A model generated the notes under the pieces. The model had not been told where the DNA came from. It did not search any database and was given only the letters and a program-made list of their open reading frames with translations. A DNA stretch of 64,000 nucleotides from positions 76,457,982 through 76,521,981 of the forward strand of contig NC_089492.1 of assembly GCF_036850765.1 (NCBI RefSeq). Direction: 5' to 3'. The translations under genes were made by a program, and so were the position numbers. Shown here in pieces: positions 33,844 through 45,887 of this stretch (the stretch's first letter is position 1; each line of letters opens with the position of its first letter). Origin of the DNA: Saccopteryx bilineata (Eukaryota; Chordata; Mammalia; Chiroptera; Emballonuridae).

Positions 33844-36810
33844 TACTACTGTTTGATTACGGGCAGCTTCCTCGCTCTCATCGCAGATACATCCTAGGGA
33901 CTGTGCCTTATGAAATAGCAATTCAAGACACTTTGTAACATTTTTTTCTTCCTAGCCTTCAATTCTGGTAGAAAGCTGATGTTTCTGTTATCTCAGAATT
34001 GTGCCCCAGGATGGGGTGGGAATGGAACGCTTGCTCGGCGGGAGGAGCAGAAAGCCAGGACAGCTTGCCGCGTTCCTGGTCAGTCCTCCTTGCCCGCTTT
34101 TAGTATTCTATTTCTTTCGTCTTCAATTTAGAGTCCAGTGGGGAACTCCCAAGTGAGAAAAAGAATTCTTTCCCATCCAGAATTCTTTCCCATCCAGAAA
34201 TAGGAAATCATTCTCTATATCTATTATTATTACAGCCTCTGGGTTGCTTGTCACAGGGCTCCCTGTCCCTTCCTTCTAGGACGCTTCTTCTTCACACTTG
34301 GGATTGTTACCTACCTGAGCCTCCTTATGTGACCTTCCTGGTGAATACTTCGGCCCAGACTATGTCAAAATATGAAAATAATAAAATATATTACCTAATA
34401 AGAATATGAGTGAATTTGTACAGAAAACAGGGAATGAGATCATGAAATAACACTTGTAATACATTTCCTAGAATTCTACTAAAACTCCATACTCCTACAT
34501 GGTGAGGATGATGATGATGATGGTTATTACTGTTCTAATACCCAAACTCTCCAGGCCACCTCGCCCGTGTCCCGTGCTCGTTTCCCTCCCTGTTGACCCT
34601 GGGCTCATTTTGTGCCTTCTGCTGCTGGGGGCTTGGGCCAAAGCCAGTGGGGCTCTGCCATTTTCTCAGCACCTCCTAGAGCAGGCTGATGTCCCACGTG
34701 TCTAGGTCTTGCCTCAGGTGGCATCCTCATCCAGGTGAGTGGCGCACCACCTCCCTAGGACATGGTACAGCATGCATGTAGAGTTGAACGCCTCACAGAT
34801 TTTTCCCAGAAGAGCGGCCATATTCCCTGTTCATGATCCTAGCCCCATGAACTCTTTTCCTCCCTCTTCCTAAAAAGACTTCCTTTCAATCACCGAGAGA
34901 AAAACAAATCCTACCTTTGAGAACACCCCACCTGTTCCAAATTTGGCTGCCTTCTTGACTCTCCCAAGAGCAAATTCAAAAGATTATATACCTTTATTTT
35001 CCAGGGGAAAATCTAGATCACCTATGAATCCTTTAGCTTTTTAACCCACAGAGAGTCCTCATACATTTTATTTTTTTATTGTTTTAATTTATTTTAAAAT
35101 ACTCGATGTTTATTGCAGATGAATTGGGAAAATATGTGAATTTCCACAAGTGAAGAAAAAAACCTAATATATAATTTCAACATCCAGGATTTGTTCTGTT
35201 AGCAGATCAATGTGGGGGCTTCTCTGTTTTCTCATCCAGTCTAGTTTGGGGGATGGGATATTGTGCACATGACATACTTTAACCTGAACTTTAAAAGTTC
35301 AATTTAACATATTTTGAAAATCTTTGCTTGTTAAGAAACAAGATCTGATGGAATCCCAACATCAGGATCCATGCACAGATTGGAGGATTGGAGGGGAGAC
35401 AGGTTAACAGCAAATAGTCTTACTCTCAGTTCATCAAATGTACATGGAACCCAAATAGACAAATCACTGTAGGGGAGAGGCCACCCCACGCTGGCCTCCC
35501 AGCCCCATTTCTCCTGATGGCTCTGACCTTTGCTTTATTGTTTCTGTGTATTGTTTACGGCTGCCCATCCTCTCCACTGGAGTGCAAGCTTCATGAGAGC
35601 AGAGATTTTGTCTTGTCTGTCAATATATATCCCTGGCACTGGCGCTCCCTCTGAAACAAAGCCAGTGTGCAGCCCAGCCCATGGTTACCAAATGAGTTAA
35701 TGACGAATTTACACCGTGATCTGTGGCTATCATCTTGTTTATTTACTGGCAAACGTTTATTGTTTATCATTATCCACTGAGACTGGTTTGCTCGAGTCAA
35801 TCAATCATTCACTTATCCCAGAGGTTCCTGAAATTTCTCAGTTCATGGTTGTAGTCAACCCAGAAATGAGCCCGTATATATATGTCTTTATAAAACTTTA
35901 GATTATCAATTCGTTGGTTTGCAGAAATTTACCAGTAGTCATTTGTAGGGTATTGTGTTTCCCTCAAAAATTAAAAACCTCCCGCAGGGCCCACCTGACT
36001 CACGGTGGTGACTCAGCACACGTAGTTAGAGAACTAGAGGTATTTGATTTCCTAGTTGTGAGGACTTAAGGGGCCATATCTTTTCAAATCTTTTGAGAAG
36101 TTCAGAGCCTTTCAAGTGCCTCTGTCTTGTTGTAGAGAACTCGGGGAACATCTACTGCAAACATATCAAAAGGTGGTAATTTGAGTTTCGGCTGAAATTC
36201 AGAGCATTGTGGCCTTTGTTTTGCATATTTCATTTTCATTAAAAGAAGTCACTGGAGTAGATGACAAGGGGCCAGGACCACTAGATGACAGAGAGAAGTC
36301 ACCAAGTGATAGTAGTGCCTGCAGCTTCCCACCTAGTCCCCGGGGGTCCTGGGAGTCTGCGCTATGGTGGTCGCTGTGACCTCTGCAGATGACCTTCACG
36401 GTTTCTTTGCTGAGCGAATCCTTATGCTGGAGCCTTTGCGTGCTGGCATTCCTTTAGTCCTGCTCTTACATTTCAATTATCGTCTGTGAACAGATGGCTC
36501 CCCAAACCTTTAATTTTTTCCCTTCATATGGATGTTTTCCTTTTAAAATCACCCCACCCCGCCCTGCCCCATCCTTCAATACAAGAAAGTCAACCTTGAC
36601 AGACATAGAGATGCTGGGGAGACAGGAAGGCAGGGCAGCCGGGGCTGCCTTCCCTCAGGCCCCACGGAGAGAAGCTGGACCCGACAGAGGGAATGGGCAC
36701 AGGTGGGGCGGTCCAGGTGGTGACGGCGCACCAGGACCTGGTGGGGGAGACACGTGGCACCCACACACATCCGCGGAGATGATGCCAGAGAGACCGGAGA
36801 GGCAAACCCT
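33844..36810. other. Unique non-coding DNA
   Basis: No repeat family stands out. A plus-strand acceptor-like CTCTCCAG (34554) and donor CATCCAG-GTGAGT (34734) bracket 180 bp, but the best frame hits TAG 30 bp before the donor. A minus frame at 36199-36399 is not recognised. Confidence 0.35.
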
Positions 36811-36890
36811 GCTCGCCCACGGTGTGTGGCCCCCGGGCTCCTCACTCCCTGCTTGCCCACGGTGTGTGGCCCCTGGGCTTCTCACTCCGG
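36811..36890. repeat. 40-bp tandem duplication
   Basis: GCTCGCCCACGGTGTGTGGC and its following 20 bp recur once with four differences (36811-36850, 36851-36890). Confidence 0.85.
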
Positions 36891-37046
36891 GTGCTCTGCA
36901 GAATCACCTGGGAGGCCGGTTCAGTGGTTCAGTGCGGAGCCCGCCCTGCCCCGCACAAGCAGCTTTAGGAACAGGGGCCTGGTTTCCAGGAATTGAAAAC
37001 TCTCCTGAGGGGAGTCCATCGAGGAGCCAGGGTTGGGAACTCCTTT

Positions 37047-37382
37047 TTTTTTTTTTAAATACAAGGACAGAGATAGAGTCAGAGAGAGGGATAGATAGGG
37101 ACAGACAGACAGGAATGGAAGAGATGAGAAGCATCAATCATCAGTTTTTCATTTCATCAAACCTCAGTTGTTCACTGATTGCTTTCTCATATGTGCCTTG
37201 ACCGGGGGGCTACAGCAGACCGAGTAACCCCTTGCTTGAGCCAGCGACCTTGGGTCCAAGCTGGTGAGCTTTGCTCAAACCAGATGAGCCTGCGCTCAAG
37301 CTGGCGACCTCGGGGTCTCGAACCTGGGTCCTTCCGCATCCCAGTTAGACACTCTATCCACTGCGCCAAGGCTGGGTCAGGC
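37047..37382 (-). mobile_element. tRNA-derived bat SINE, type B, antisense
   Basis: T-run, AG-rich 3' part, ATCAATCATCAGTTTTTCAT, then ATATGTGCCTTGACCGGGGG and GGGGTCTCGAACCTGGGTCC up to the head complement. An 11-bp duplication GGAACTCCTTT flanks it (37036-37046, 37383-37393). Confidence 0.94.
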
Positions 37383-37393
37383 GGAACTCCTTT

Positions 37394-37869
37394 GATAGAG
37401 GGAGCTGACCTGAGAAACAAGTGGAGGTGAGGGTGGGGACCAGTGAACTTGGACCTCTCCATGATCTACCAACAGGTTGGGGGACTAGGGGCCTGAACCT
37501 GGGGGCAGGCCTCTTGCCGCGAGGTCTGGAACTAAACCCCAAATGGAAGATGGCGGAGTTGGGGCAGACGCTGGAACACTCAGATCTTGATGACGTCATC
37601 TGAGATATCCCTGTGTCTAGCAACGTCAGCTGGAGAGCCCACACCTCTCTTATCCTAGCCAGGATGGCTTGGGCTTGCTGCCTCGGTAAAGGGAGTGAGC
37701 AGTGTTGCTTGCATGGCTATTAAGCTATTACTTCCTCCCTCCCTCTTCTTCGCCAAAACTATGGGCCTTATTAAAGGGACTTTGTTTTTGCTTTGATCCG
37801 CGGGGATGGCTCCTTGTGTCCCAATATTTGTCCTTGCTTTCTTCCATGTCATATCTAGCTGAGCTGCCT
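37394..37869. other. Unique or LTR-like DNA with a CRE palindrome
   Basis: The part 37720-37850 (ATTAAGCTATTACTTCC, CCTTATTAAAGGGACTTTG) has the feel of retroviral R/U5 sequence, but no ends were found. Confidence 0.3.
37589..37600. promoter_or_regulatory. 12-bp palindrome with full CRE
   Basis: GATGACGTCATC is a perfect palindrome containing TGACGTCA. The surroundings are not a CpG island, so a promoter role is doubtful. Confidence 0.35.
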
Positions 37870-38250
37870 AGAAAAATAAAGACTACACTTAAATTACACT
37901 GCAGCTGTGGCTATAAGACTGAGTTCTGGTCAATGGGATGTGAGCAGAATAAGGAAGCATTGAGAATCCTTCAAAGACAGTGGGAACTGGCCTTTTTCTC
38001 CGTCCTTCCCCAATTTTGCTGCCTGAAACATGGATGTCATCATTTTCGACTGGAGGATAAGGCCACACCTGAGGAATGGGATGGATGGGGAACTTGCATC
38101 CTGGGAATTCCAGGGAGCAGAGCCACCACTTGGTCCCTGGCCTAACACTTCCAGGCTTCATTTATGGGAATGAGGGAGACATTTCTCTCTTGAGCCACAG
38201 CTATTTTGGGCTTCCTATCACTTCAAGCTGAATTAATCCTAATTAATATA
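37870..38250 (+). mobile_element. Old MaLR-type LTR
   Basis: CTGTGGCTATAAGACTGAGT TCTGGTCAATGGGATGTGAGC at the start and GAGCCACAGCTATTTTGGGC TTCCTATCACTTCAAGCTGA ATT at the end follow the layout of MLT-type LTRs. A young SINE lies directly after it. Confidence 0.55.
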
Positions 38251-38259
38251 CCCTGTTAA

Positions 38260-38669
38260 GCCCTGGCCGGTTGGCTCAGCAGTAGAGCGTCGGCCTAGCG
38301 TGCGGAGGACTCGGGTTCGATTCCCGGCCAGGGCACACAGGAGAAGCGCCCATCTGCTTCTCCACCCCTCCCCCTCTCCTTCCTCTCTGTCTCTCTCTTC
38401 CCCTCCCGCAGCCAAGGCTCCATTGGAGCAAAGATGGCCCGGGCGCTGGGGATAGCTCTGTGGCCTCTGCCTCAGGCGCTAGAGTGGCTCTGGTCGCAAC
38501 ATGGCGACGCCCAGGATGGGCAGAGCATCGCCCCCTGGTGGGCAGAGCGTCGCCCCTGGTGGGCGTGCCGGGTGGATCCCGGTCGGGCGCATGCGGGAGT
38601 CTGTCTGACTGTCTCTCCCTGTTTCAAGCTTCAGAAAAATGGAAAAAAAAAATAAAAATAAAAAAAAAT

Positions 38670-38740
<71 letters not shown>
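38260..38740 (+). mobile_element. tRNA-derived bat SINE, type A, young copy with (AT)n in the tail
   Basis: Full-length with intact head, B-box GGTTCGATTCCC and many CpGs. Its A-rich tail (from about 38635) passes into an (AT)n of about 24 units (38674-38722) and a short (AC)n. The duplication ACCCTGTTAAG (38250-38260; 38741-38751) encloses SINE and microsatellite together. CTCF-like cores: 38525-38541 and a one-base-shorter one at about 38547-38562, minus strand. Confidence 0.95.
38674..38722. repeat. (AT)n microsatellite within the SINE tail
   Basis: About 24 uninterrupted AT units, followed by ACACATATACACACACACAC. Confidence 0.96.
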
Positions 38741-38742
<2 letters not shown>

Positions 38743-39030
38743 CCTGTTAAGTTTCATGTTGAGCGATTTGAACTCTCACTCTCTGGGTACTGATGTCATC
38801 ACCCAACATCTCTGCCCCAGCCAGCTCTCTGTCATCTGTTAACGAGATCCGTGTGTTCTCTGTGCCTCCCTCCCAGCCATTAACAAAAATAGAATCAGGA
38901 GAGGGCCAAAGGCAGTCGTCTGCTGCCTAGACAGCCTTCTCACTGGGGGCCTGATGATTTATCTATCCATGTTGCCTTTGGACACAGGATGGAACGGTGG
39001 GAGGGAGAACGAGGGGCGTCAGCCACAGAT

Positions 39031-39223
39031 CAGTGGGGCTCAAACTTTTGTGCGTATCAGGACCACCCAGGGGCTTGTTGAAACACACAGAACTGGGCGT
39101 TGCCCCCACAGTTTCTGACTCAGTGCATCTGGGGTGAGGTCCACATATTGTGTTTCTAACAAATCCCAGGTGATGCTGGCGCTCAGGGTCCACGCCACAC
39201 TCTGAGAACCAAGAGAACCACTG
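39031..39223 (+). mobile_element. MER5A-like hAT transposon
   Basis: Starts CAGTGGGGCTCAAACTTTTG, continues ACCACCCAGGGGCTTGTTGA, CAGTTTCTGACTCAGTGCAT CTGGGGTGAGG and ends GAGAACCACTG. This is the MER5A arrangement, about 190 bp, with decayed flanking duplications as expected for a eutherian-age element. Confidence 0.88.
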
Positions 39224-42200
39224 CTCTAGGTTATGATTTTTGCTTGAAAGGTGAACTATAAAAGAGGAGGACTACTTCAAAGTAGTTTGGCTATGGAAAG
39301 TAAGTCCTCAAGGAGACCAGAAAGGCTGGACTACAGAGTGTCTGGGAGGCTGGACTCTGATAGGACCAGGGCAATGTGTGTGCAGCTGCCAGGAAGGGGA
39401 CCAGCAAGCTCAGCCACAGAGAAGGTAGGCTGGTCCCTTTGCTCTGAGGGGGCCATGGAGATCCTTCCTGTCCAATGGCTTCTATTTTCTCATTACCTGA
39501 TGCAGGACTGTTAGCAGGGTAAGGAGAAATTATAAAACAGTTTGGCATGTTCCATATCCCAGCGAGGTCTAATACATCCTGGGGCATGACCAAGAGGACT
39601 TGAGCCAGGTTGAGCACCTGCCTAAGGAGTTAACTGACTCATCTTTGTATCAGTACATTGCTGGGAACATCTACCTATCAAACTTTATGCAATTCCAGGA
39701 AGGATGTGGCATGAAATCCATCAAGATGTCTCCAGGCCCAGCCAAGTGCTCAGGGAATATTCAGTTCATATTTACCAGTAAATAAGCATGTGACGTTCAA
39801 TTTGTAGTTTAGGCTGTCTCCCTGGAACAAAACGACAGTTGGTTAGTTTTCACATGAATATATATTTTTGGTGACTTAAGGAATTGAAAAAAAAAATCGT
39901 TTTGTGGGCAGACACCATATAATGTGCGATTTTTCTTAAGAGACAATGCTTCATACATTGTTGGATATCACACCTTGAAAAAAAGACTACCAATGTACAA
40001 CCACCAAATCCCAAGGTGCAGCTTTGCTTCTAAAGTGGGGTGACAAGAAGCCACCGCAGGAGCTCCCCCATATGGGCACAGTTCAGTTTGCCTCTGCCAC
40101 ACAGAACAGTTGGGACCATGGGGCAGCCCCTTTCGGCTGGGGACGTGAATGATAGGAGAGTAAATCTGGGGGCGTATAGAATGGCTTCTCACCCCACCAC
40201 CGAGCCTAAGATTGCTGCTGGTTCTAAAAGGAAGAAATTAAGACCCATAGAAAACCAGAGGACAGCTCTGTCCCTAGAACGGGTCCACAGAGAAGTGGGT
40301 GGTGACTAAACTCCGGATTTGCCTGGGATCACGGTAGTTGGTGCCTGGGGTGTGGGATTTTCAGTGCTAGGCCTCTGATCATTTCGGGCAAACCTGGACA
40401 AAGTGATTACCCTGGCAGGGGCTGACCAAACACCCAAGCAGGCATGGTGCACAGTAAGGCTGCTGTCTTGATTTATGGCAGGTAGGCAATGGGGCTTGCA
40501 GAAGGCATGTGACTCATGTAGTCACTGCCTTGGGCTCATAAGGGCCCATGCATGATATAATGTTCAGTTGTTGTCACTTGAAAGTCTCAATATCTTTTGA
40601 AGAAGGGGCTCCTCATGTTCATTTTATACTGGATCCTGCACATCATGTGACCAGTGGGCAAATTATGTAGCAAGGGAGCTGGGTTCCTGTGTCTATTTCG
40701 CTGTGGCCTGATAAGGACATGAAGACAGGTCTCTGCCTGCCTCTCCTCCTAACGGTTAAGCAAAACCTATGCGAAGTATTTCTTTATCCATTCATTTTTT
40801 CTTTCTTTTTAAAGACCACACTGTTTTAGCACATGTTAGCATAGAAGAAGTGCAAGTTGGCTCAAATGAGGCATTGCCATCCTGGGTGTGATTCCCTCAC
40901 AAACAAGAGTGAGCAGGAGCAGGGACAGGTTAAGTATTCAGATAAGTCTGAGATGGTGGGGTGGAGATTTCTGCTGAGGAGCCTCCATGCAGGGAGAAGC
41001 CACACAGAACTTTGGATCAAAGGGGAGAGCCTGCATGAAGATGAAAGAGGTGATAATTGCAAGTTGAGAGAGTTTTATAATAGAGGTGATAATAACAGGC
41101 ACTTAGGGGTGGACCAGCGGGAAGGCTTATATTGGGGAGGGTGGGTGCTGGGATTGAGGAGGGAATTAAAATTCCCTCCAAGTTATTCCTACTTTAACTC
41201 TTGGATGTGAGCACCAAGCTTTCCAAACAGAAGGGTGTTGTATTTTGGTATTTACTTAGGCTTTTGTAATTTTAAATAGGGACCGTGGTGAGGACAGGGT
41301 GGCCAGCCAAGTGAAGGTAAATCGGTAAAGCTGGATTGGGAGTAGCCACACTGGGTGTGAGGTTGTCAAGGTGACCTGTCAGGGAGCTGGCTGAGCTCAG
41401 CAGGCATTCGCACCTCTAACCAGGGCCTAGAGGGCTGCTCACCACCAGGGCAACACTCACCTGCACCAGGCAGGCTTGCACCAACCCCTGGCAGGCAGCA
41501 GGGTGCTGGGCACCGCCACTCAGAAAGGTAGGTAGAGGAGGACTCCTGGGCAAACTGCACACTCGTAGAAATTTTAAATGAGTTTTTCTTCCCATCTTTG
41601 GATGGGTAGATGTCAAAATCAAAGCCCTGTGATAAATGACAGCTGGAATGCAGCTGGAATCGGAGGCACGGATTCTGCCCCAGGTGCTGAAAAGGAGGCT
41701 GGGTCCCTGCTGTTTCTCTCACCCCTCCGCAGGTGACAGGTTCTGCAGAGGTCTGGGCGAAGCATTCTGGACTTCTCAAGGGGGAGGGGAGTGCTAGAAA
41801 CACAAATGTGACCTGGCTGAAGTTTTTGGGCTCTGTTCTGTTAAACTAAGTGACGAATGGCTTCCAGGCAATGAGGCAGAGGTTTCCAAGAGGGTGCCAG
41901 TTTGTCCAGATCAAGGACACCAAATCCTGGGGCCCTATGGTGTTCTTGCTAAAATGGCCTTGCATTCTCAAAGTTACTCCTCTTTTAAGCTCTGCCTTAA
42001 CATTTCTAACACTCAGAACAGGGCTGCCGACATAGGATTTTTAAGGGATTGTGCATATCTACACAGTTCTAGAAGTACTTTTATGAAATAGGATACATTT
42101 AAACATTTCTTTGGGGGGAGGACTATATGTGAAATCAACTCAGACATGCCTTGGAAAACAGACTGTATTTTTGTGTACAGGTAAACATTTCTCAGCAAGA

Positions 42201-42322
42201 TAAATATTTTTTTAAAATTTAAGGAAATGATGACAATGTCTTTATTTTATGAAAGGCAGAAGTAACTGACATTGTTGGATGGTAATTTCAAAATCTATTT
42301 TTAACAGGTTTTACTGAATATT
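39224..42322. other. Unique non-coding DNA
   Basis: Longest stretch in the middle of the window without a recognisable repeat. Frames such as minus 41366-41803 (145 codons) and plus 40857-41210 (117 codons) have no domain I know and no matching pair of splice sites. Confidence 0.4.
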
Positions 42323-42337
42323 CCACTAGAGGGCAGC
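42323..42337 (+). promoter_or_regulatory. CTCF core motif in unique DNA
   Basis: CCACTAGAGGGCAGC fits the CTCF core CCASYAGRKGGCRSY over its full length. Outside any SINE, in AT-rich DNA. Binding is inferred. Confidence 0.5.
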
Positions 42338-43543
42338 ATTTGACCAGCATTTGATAGAAATCTAAATTAACAATGTCCTTTGTAGACATGACAGAAGTTT
42401 TAGTTTAATTAACAATGATAATAGTCAAAAGTACTTACTTTGCTTCCATCAGCACAAGTAGTTGGAAGCTCTGCGTGCCTGGTTCCTACCTGGGGTAAAC
42501 AGCTCTGAAAGCTGCCTCTCCTCCCTCGGAAAGGGCGTGTTTGCTTTACAGCTTTCAAGATGAAAAAGCAATCAAAGGAACCAAAAACAATGCAAGTTGG
42601 TACTTTACAAGCCCAGAGTGATCCCATTGATTTGTTAAAAAGGAGTCTGGTTGTTTTAACTCGACTTCCAACGCACTATTTACCCTCCCTGGGAAACTGC
42701 CCAAATTTGGCTGCTCTCCCTGTGCGAGGAAAAGCTCTCAGTCAGGCTGCCTGTGGGTCTGCCTGAGGTGGCCGGACAGCAGGAGGAGACTGGTTCAGGC
42801 TGGTTTCCCGGGACCAGGAACATCGCAGTCAAGCCTGGGGCGGCAGTGTTTGGGAAGTAGCAGGGACCCGCGCCTGCCTGGCTCAGAGATCCAGTAGATA
42901 AATGCTGGTTCCTCTTCTGTTTACCTGCTATGCAGTTATTTCCCAACTTGTGACGTTGCTTAACCTTTCCTCATTGTAGCAACAATTTAAAAATACTGAA
43001 GAAATACATGCACATGGTAGTAAGCAAACAATGTAAGATGATGCATGATCAGAAACGTGTTTCTTACCCTACAGACTCACTTTCCATAGGTAACCACCAG
43101 CGATGACTTTTTTTCATATCATTCAGAAAACCTGCATGAAGGCATGCTTATATAGGGATATGTATGTACTGCACGCATTTTTATACAAATAGGCGCATGC
43201 TATATAGACGCTAAGTCTTTATTTATTTATTTTTAATTGTTACTGTTCAACAATACCTCTTGGAAATCTTCGGTATCTTATTGCTTAACTTTTTCAATTT
43301 TATTTTTCAATAGTAGCAACTTTTTTTTTTGGTCCCCTTTACCTCAGTGTCAGAGAGAGCGAGAGAATGCACACTATCAACGTGCTAGGTGGTAACAGCC
43401 ATTCTGGGCTCCTCGGCTGGAAGGTCAGCCTGCTCCTGGTGAGGTGGGGCAAGGAAGAAGGAAGGCTATAACCCCATGAGGAATTTGTTTTGTTCATTTC
43501 TTAAAAAAAAAAAACAAGAGCTGGAAAGGGTACATTGGGTCAT
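42338..43543. other. Unique non-coding DNA
   Basis: The part 42965-43200 (AAATACATGCACATGGTAG, TATATAGGGATATG) may be an old L1 or LTR scrap, but this is not firm. Confidence 0.35.
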
Positions 43544-43559
43544 CTTGTCTAGTACTTTT

Positions 43560-43911
43560 TTTTTTTTTTTTTGTATTTTTCCAAAGCTGGAAACGGGGAG
43601 AGACAGTCAGACAGACTCCTGCATGCGCCCTGCCCTGCCCTGCCCTGCCCTGCCCCTCCGGGGCGCCGCCCTGCCATGACCAGAGCCACTCCAGCGCCCG
43701 GGGCAGAGGCCAAGGAGCAATCCCCAGCGCCCGGGCCATCTTTGCTCCAATGGAGCCTTGGCTGTGGGAGGGGAAGAGAGAGACAGAGAGGAAGGAGGGG
43801 GTGGAGTGGAGAAGCAAATGGGCGCCTCTCCTATGCGCCCTGGCTGGGAATTGAACCCAGGTCCCCCGCATGCCAGGCCTACGCTCCACCGCTGAGCCAA
43901 CCAGCCAGGGC
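43560..43911 (-). mobile_element. tRNA-derived bat SINE, type A, antisense, with (CCCTG)n
   Basis: T-run, CAAAGCTGGAAACGGGGAG and a head complement ending CAACCAGCCAGGGC; a perfect 16-bp duplication CTTGTCTAGTACTTTT flanks it (43544-43559, 43912-43927). In place of the usual CTCF-like cassette it has a (CCCTG)n of about six units (43628-43655), so this copy lacks both cores. Confidence 0.95.
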
Positions 43912-43927
43912 CTTGTCTAGTACTTTT

Positions 43928-44531
43928 CTTAGCCCCAAATGCTTGAAATTCACTGCAGGAAGCCTTGCATCATTTTGGTCCATGGGCTATGCCAGCTTTT
44001 TTTTTACTTCTCAACAACTATGAGCTGCGTTTTGGCATTGGCAGGTGTTCATAATCTCATTACTCTGGCCGATGGTCTGTGATGACGGGGCACGGAGGGA
44101 CCTTCGGAAGCCAAAGACGATGCTGGTAGTGGCCCCGTGCTCCGTGCTGCAGCAGTGGTGGCGGCCTTCCTTATCCTTCTCCTCAGACTCCCAGGCCTCT
44201 GTTTTGAAGACTGTGTATTAAGAAAGTTGAAATCACAAGCAAAGGCTGCAGGTATTTTCTAACCATGGTCTCTTAGAATGACAGAGTCTGGGGTCTCATG
44301 TAGGTCGTCTGTGGAAGGGACTGGAAGCAGACTGCTCTAGGTTCTGCAGAGCCCAGACTGTCCTGCTCGGGAACTTGGGAAGGACAACCATGGGGGAGTT
44401 CTGGGCAGGGGAAGACTGGGTGGATGTCGACTGTGTTAACCAAACCGGGGAACATGGGCTATTCAGGGATGGAGACAGCAGAGAATTGCATGAGTCCTGT
44501 ACATGCTGAGTTTACAAGCTGTCAAAGACCA
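43928..44531. other. Unique non-coding DNA
   Basis: No gene or repeat is recognised. Confidence 0.4.
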
Positions 44532-44547
44532 CACACTGGTGATTTCT

Positions 44548-44795
44548 TTTTTTTTTTTTTTTTTATCTTTTTTATTTTTTTATTTTTTATTTATTTATTC
44601 ATTTTTTTTATTCTTTATTTATTTATTCATTTTAGAGAGGAGAGAGAGAGAGACAGAGAGGAGAGAGAGATAGGGGGGAGGAGCTGGAAGCATCAACTCC
44701 CATATGTGCCTTGACCAGGCAAGCCCAGGGTTTCAAACCGGCGACCTCAGCATTTCCAGGTCGACGCTTTATCCACTGCGCCACCACAGGTCAGG
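44548..44795 (-). mobile_element. tRNA-derived bat SINE, type C, antisense
   Basis: T-rich start, AG-rich stretch, GGAGCTGGAAGCATCAACTC, ATATGTGCCTTGACCAGGC and the head complement ending CGCCACCACAGGTCAGG. A perfect 16-bp duplication CACACTGGTGATTTCT flanks it (44532-44547, 44796-44811). Very close to the copy at 49,359. Confidence 0.95.
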
Positions 44796-44811
44796 CACAC
44801 TGGTGATTTCT

Positions 44812-45850
44812 GATAAGACTTTGGGAGCTCATAGGGGTCAGGAAAGGGGATGTGTGAGTAAAAGTTGGAAAAAAAAAAAGACCTTGGGTTAACTGTATAG
44901 CTCTGTGTGTTTGGAAGCCTGACCGGGGTGAGTGCTAGCTGGGTTACTAGGCAACGCAGCTTCTGGTAAGCCTGACCCATGATTGGTGGGCGGCATGAGG
45001 GCTGGGAGGACGCGGAGTACATATGACTGCCTGGTGAGAAAGCAGAGCTTTGGGCTTCCTGAGTGGAGTGACACCACGGGGCGTGCCCCTGGCTGGGACG
45101 CAGAAGCTCTGCCGTGGGCCTGTCACAAAAGAAATGGTTCCTGATGTTGGGGCGTCTGCACCCACCTGTCTGCTCTCTGGCTCTCATCTCAGTCCTGTGG
45201 CTCCAACCCTCCCACCCAGTCCTGGTCTGCGGGGAGTATCCCCCTGCAGAGCGGCTTTGTACTCTGTGCCCTTGGCAAAGCCAGCACCAGTGGGGTTACC
45301 TGGGTGCTGCAAGTCCATCTAGCTGAGCCTGAGATCACAAAGCGTGGTTTTATTTCCACAGAAGGAAGGAAATATTGGATTCATTTATATGTGACACACA
45401 AAACCCCACATTTCTTCTCTGGTTTGATGTTGTCACGTTCTCCTCCATTGACCCCCAAAAGCGAGCCAGGCGCATGTCCCTAACATCTGCGATAGTCAGT
45501 GCTGGCCATGGGCAGATGCTCAGTCAGTAATTGTTTTTGCATAACTGATGTTAATGAACAGTTATTGATTACCTCCCATATCTCAAGCACCTTGTTAGTT
45601 TCCAAAACACGGATACATGCCAATAATCCCTTCCCTCAAGGACGTTACATTCTGTTAGATAGAAAATACTTGGAAAGAATTCTGTCACTGTGTGTGATCA
45701 GGGGAGTGGGGAATGAATGACTCCACAGTTGGTGCTATCTTAGATAGCAACAGTGAAACCCATTCCCTCAAGTGTGTCTTTGTTACTTCTTTTCAAGATT
45801 GCTTGAATTCTCAGATGTTTCTGTTTCTCTCTCTCTACCAAATCACAAAT
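44812..45850. other. Mostly unique DNA
   Basis: A stretch at 45545-45665 (CTCAAGCACCTTGTTAG, CCTTCCCTCAAGGACGTTAC) recalls an old mammalian repeat but cannot be assigned. Frames at 44747-45326 occur on both strands without family resemblance. Confidence 0.35.
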
Positions 45851-45887
45851 CATCATCGTTGTCATCATCATCATCATCATCATCATG
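45851..45887. repeat. (ATC)n microsatellite
   Basis: CATCATCGTTGTCATCATCA and further ATC units, eight uninterrupted. Confidence 0.9.

Noticed and set aside
41366..41803. 145-codon minus-strand frame as a gene
   Set aside because: No domain, no supporting splice sites or promoter, and competing frames on the same strand. Chance is a sufficient explanation.
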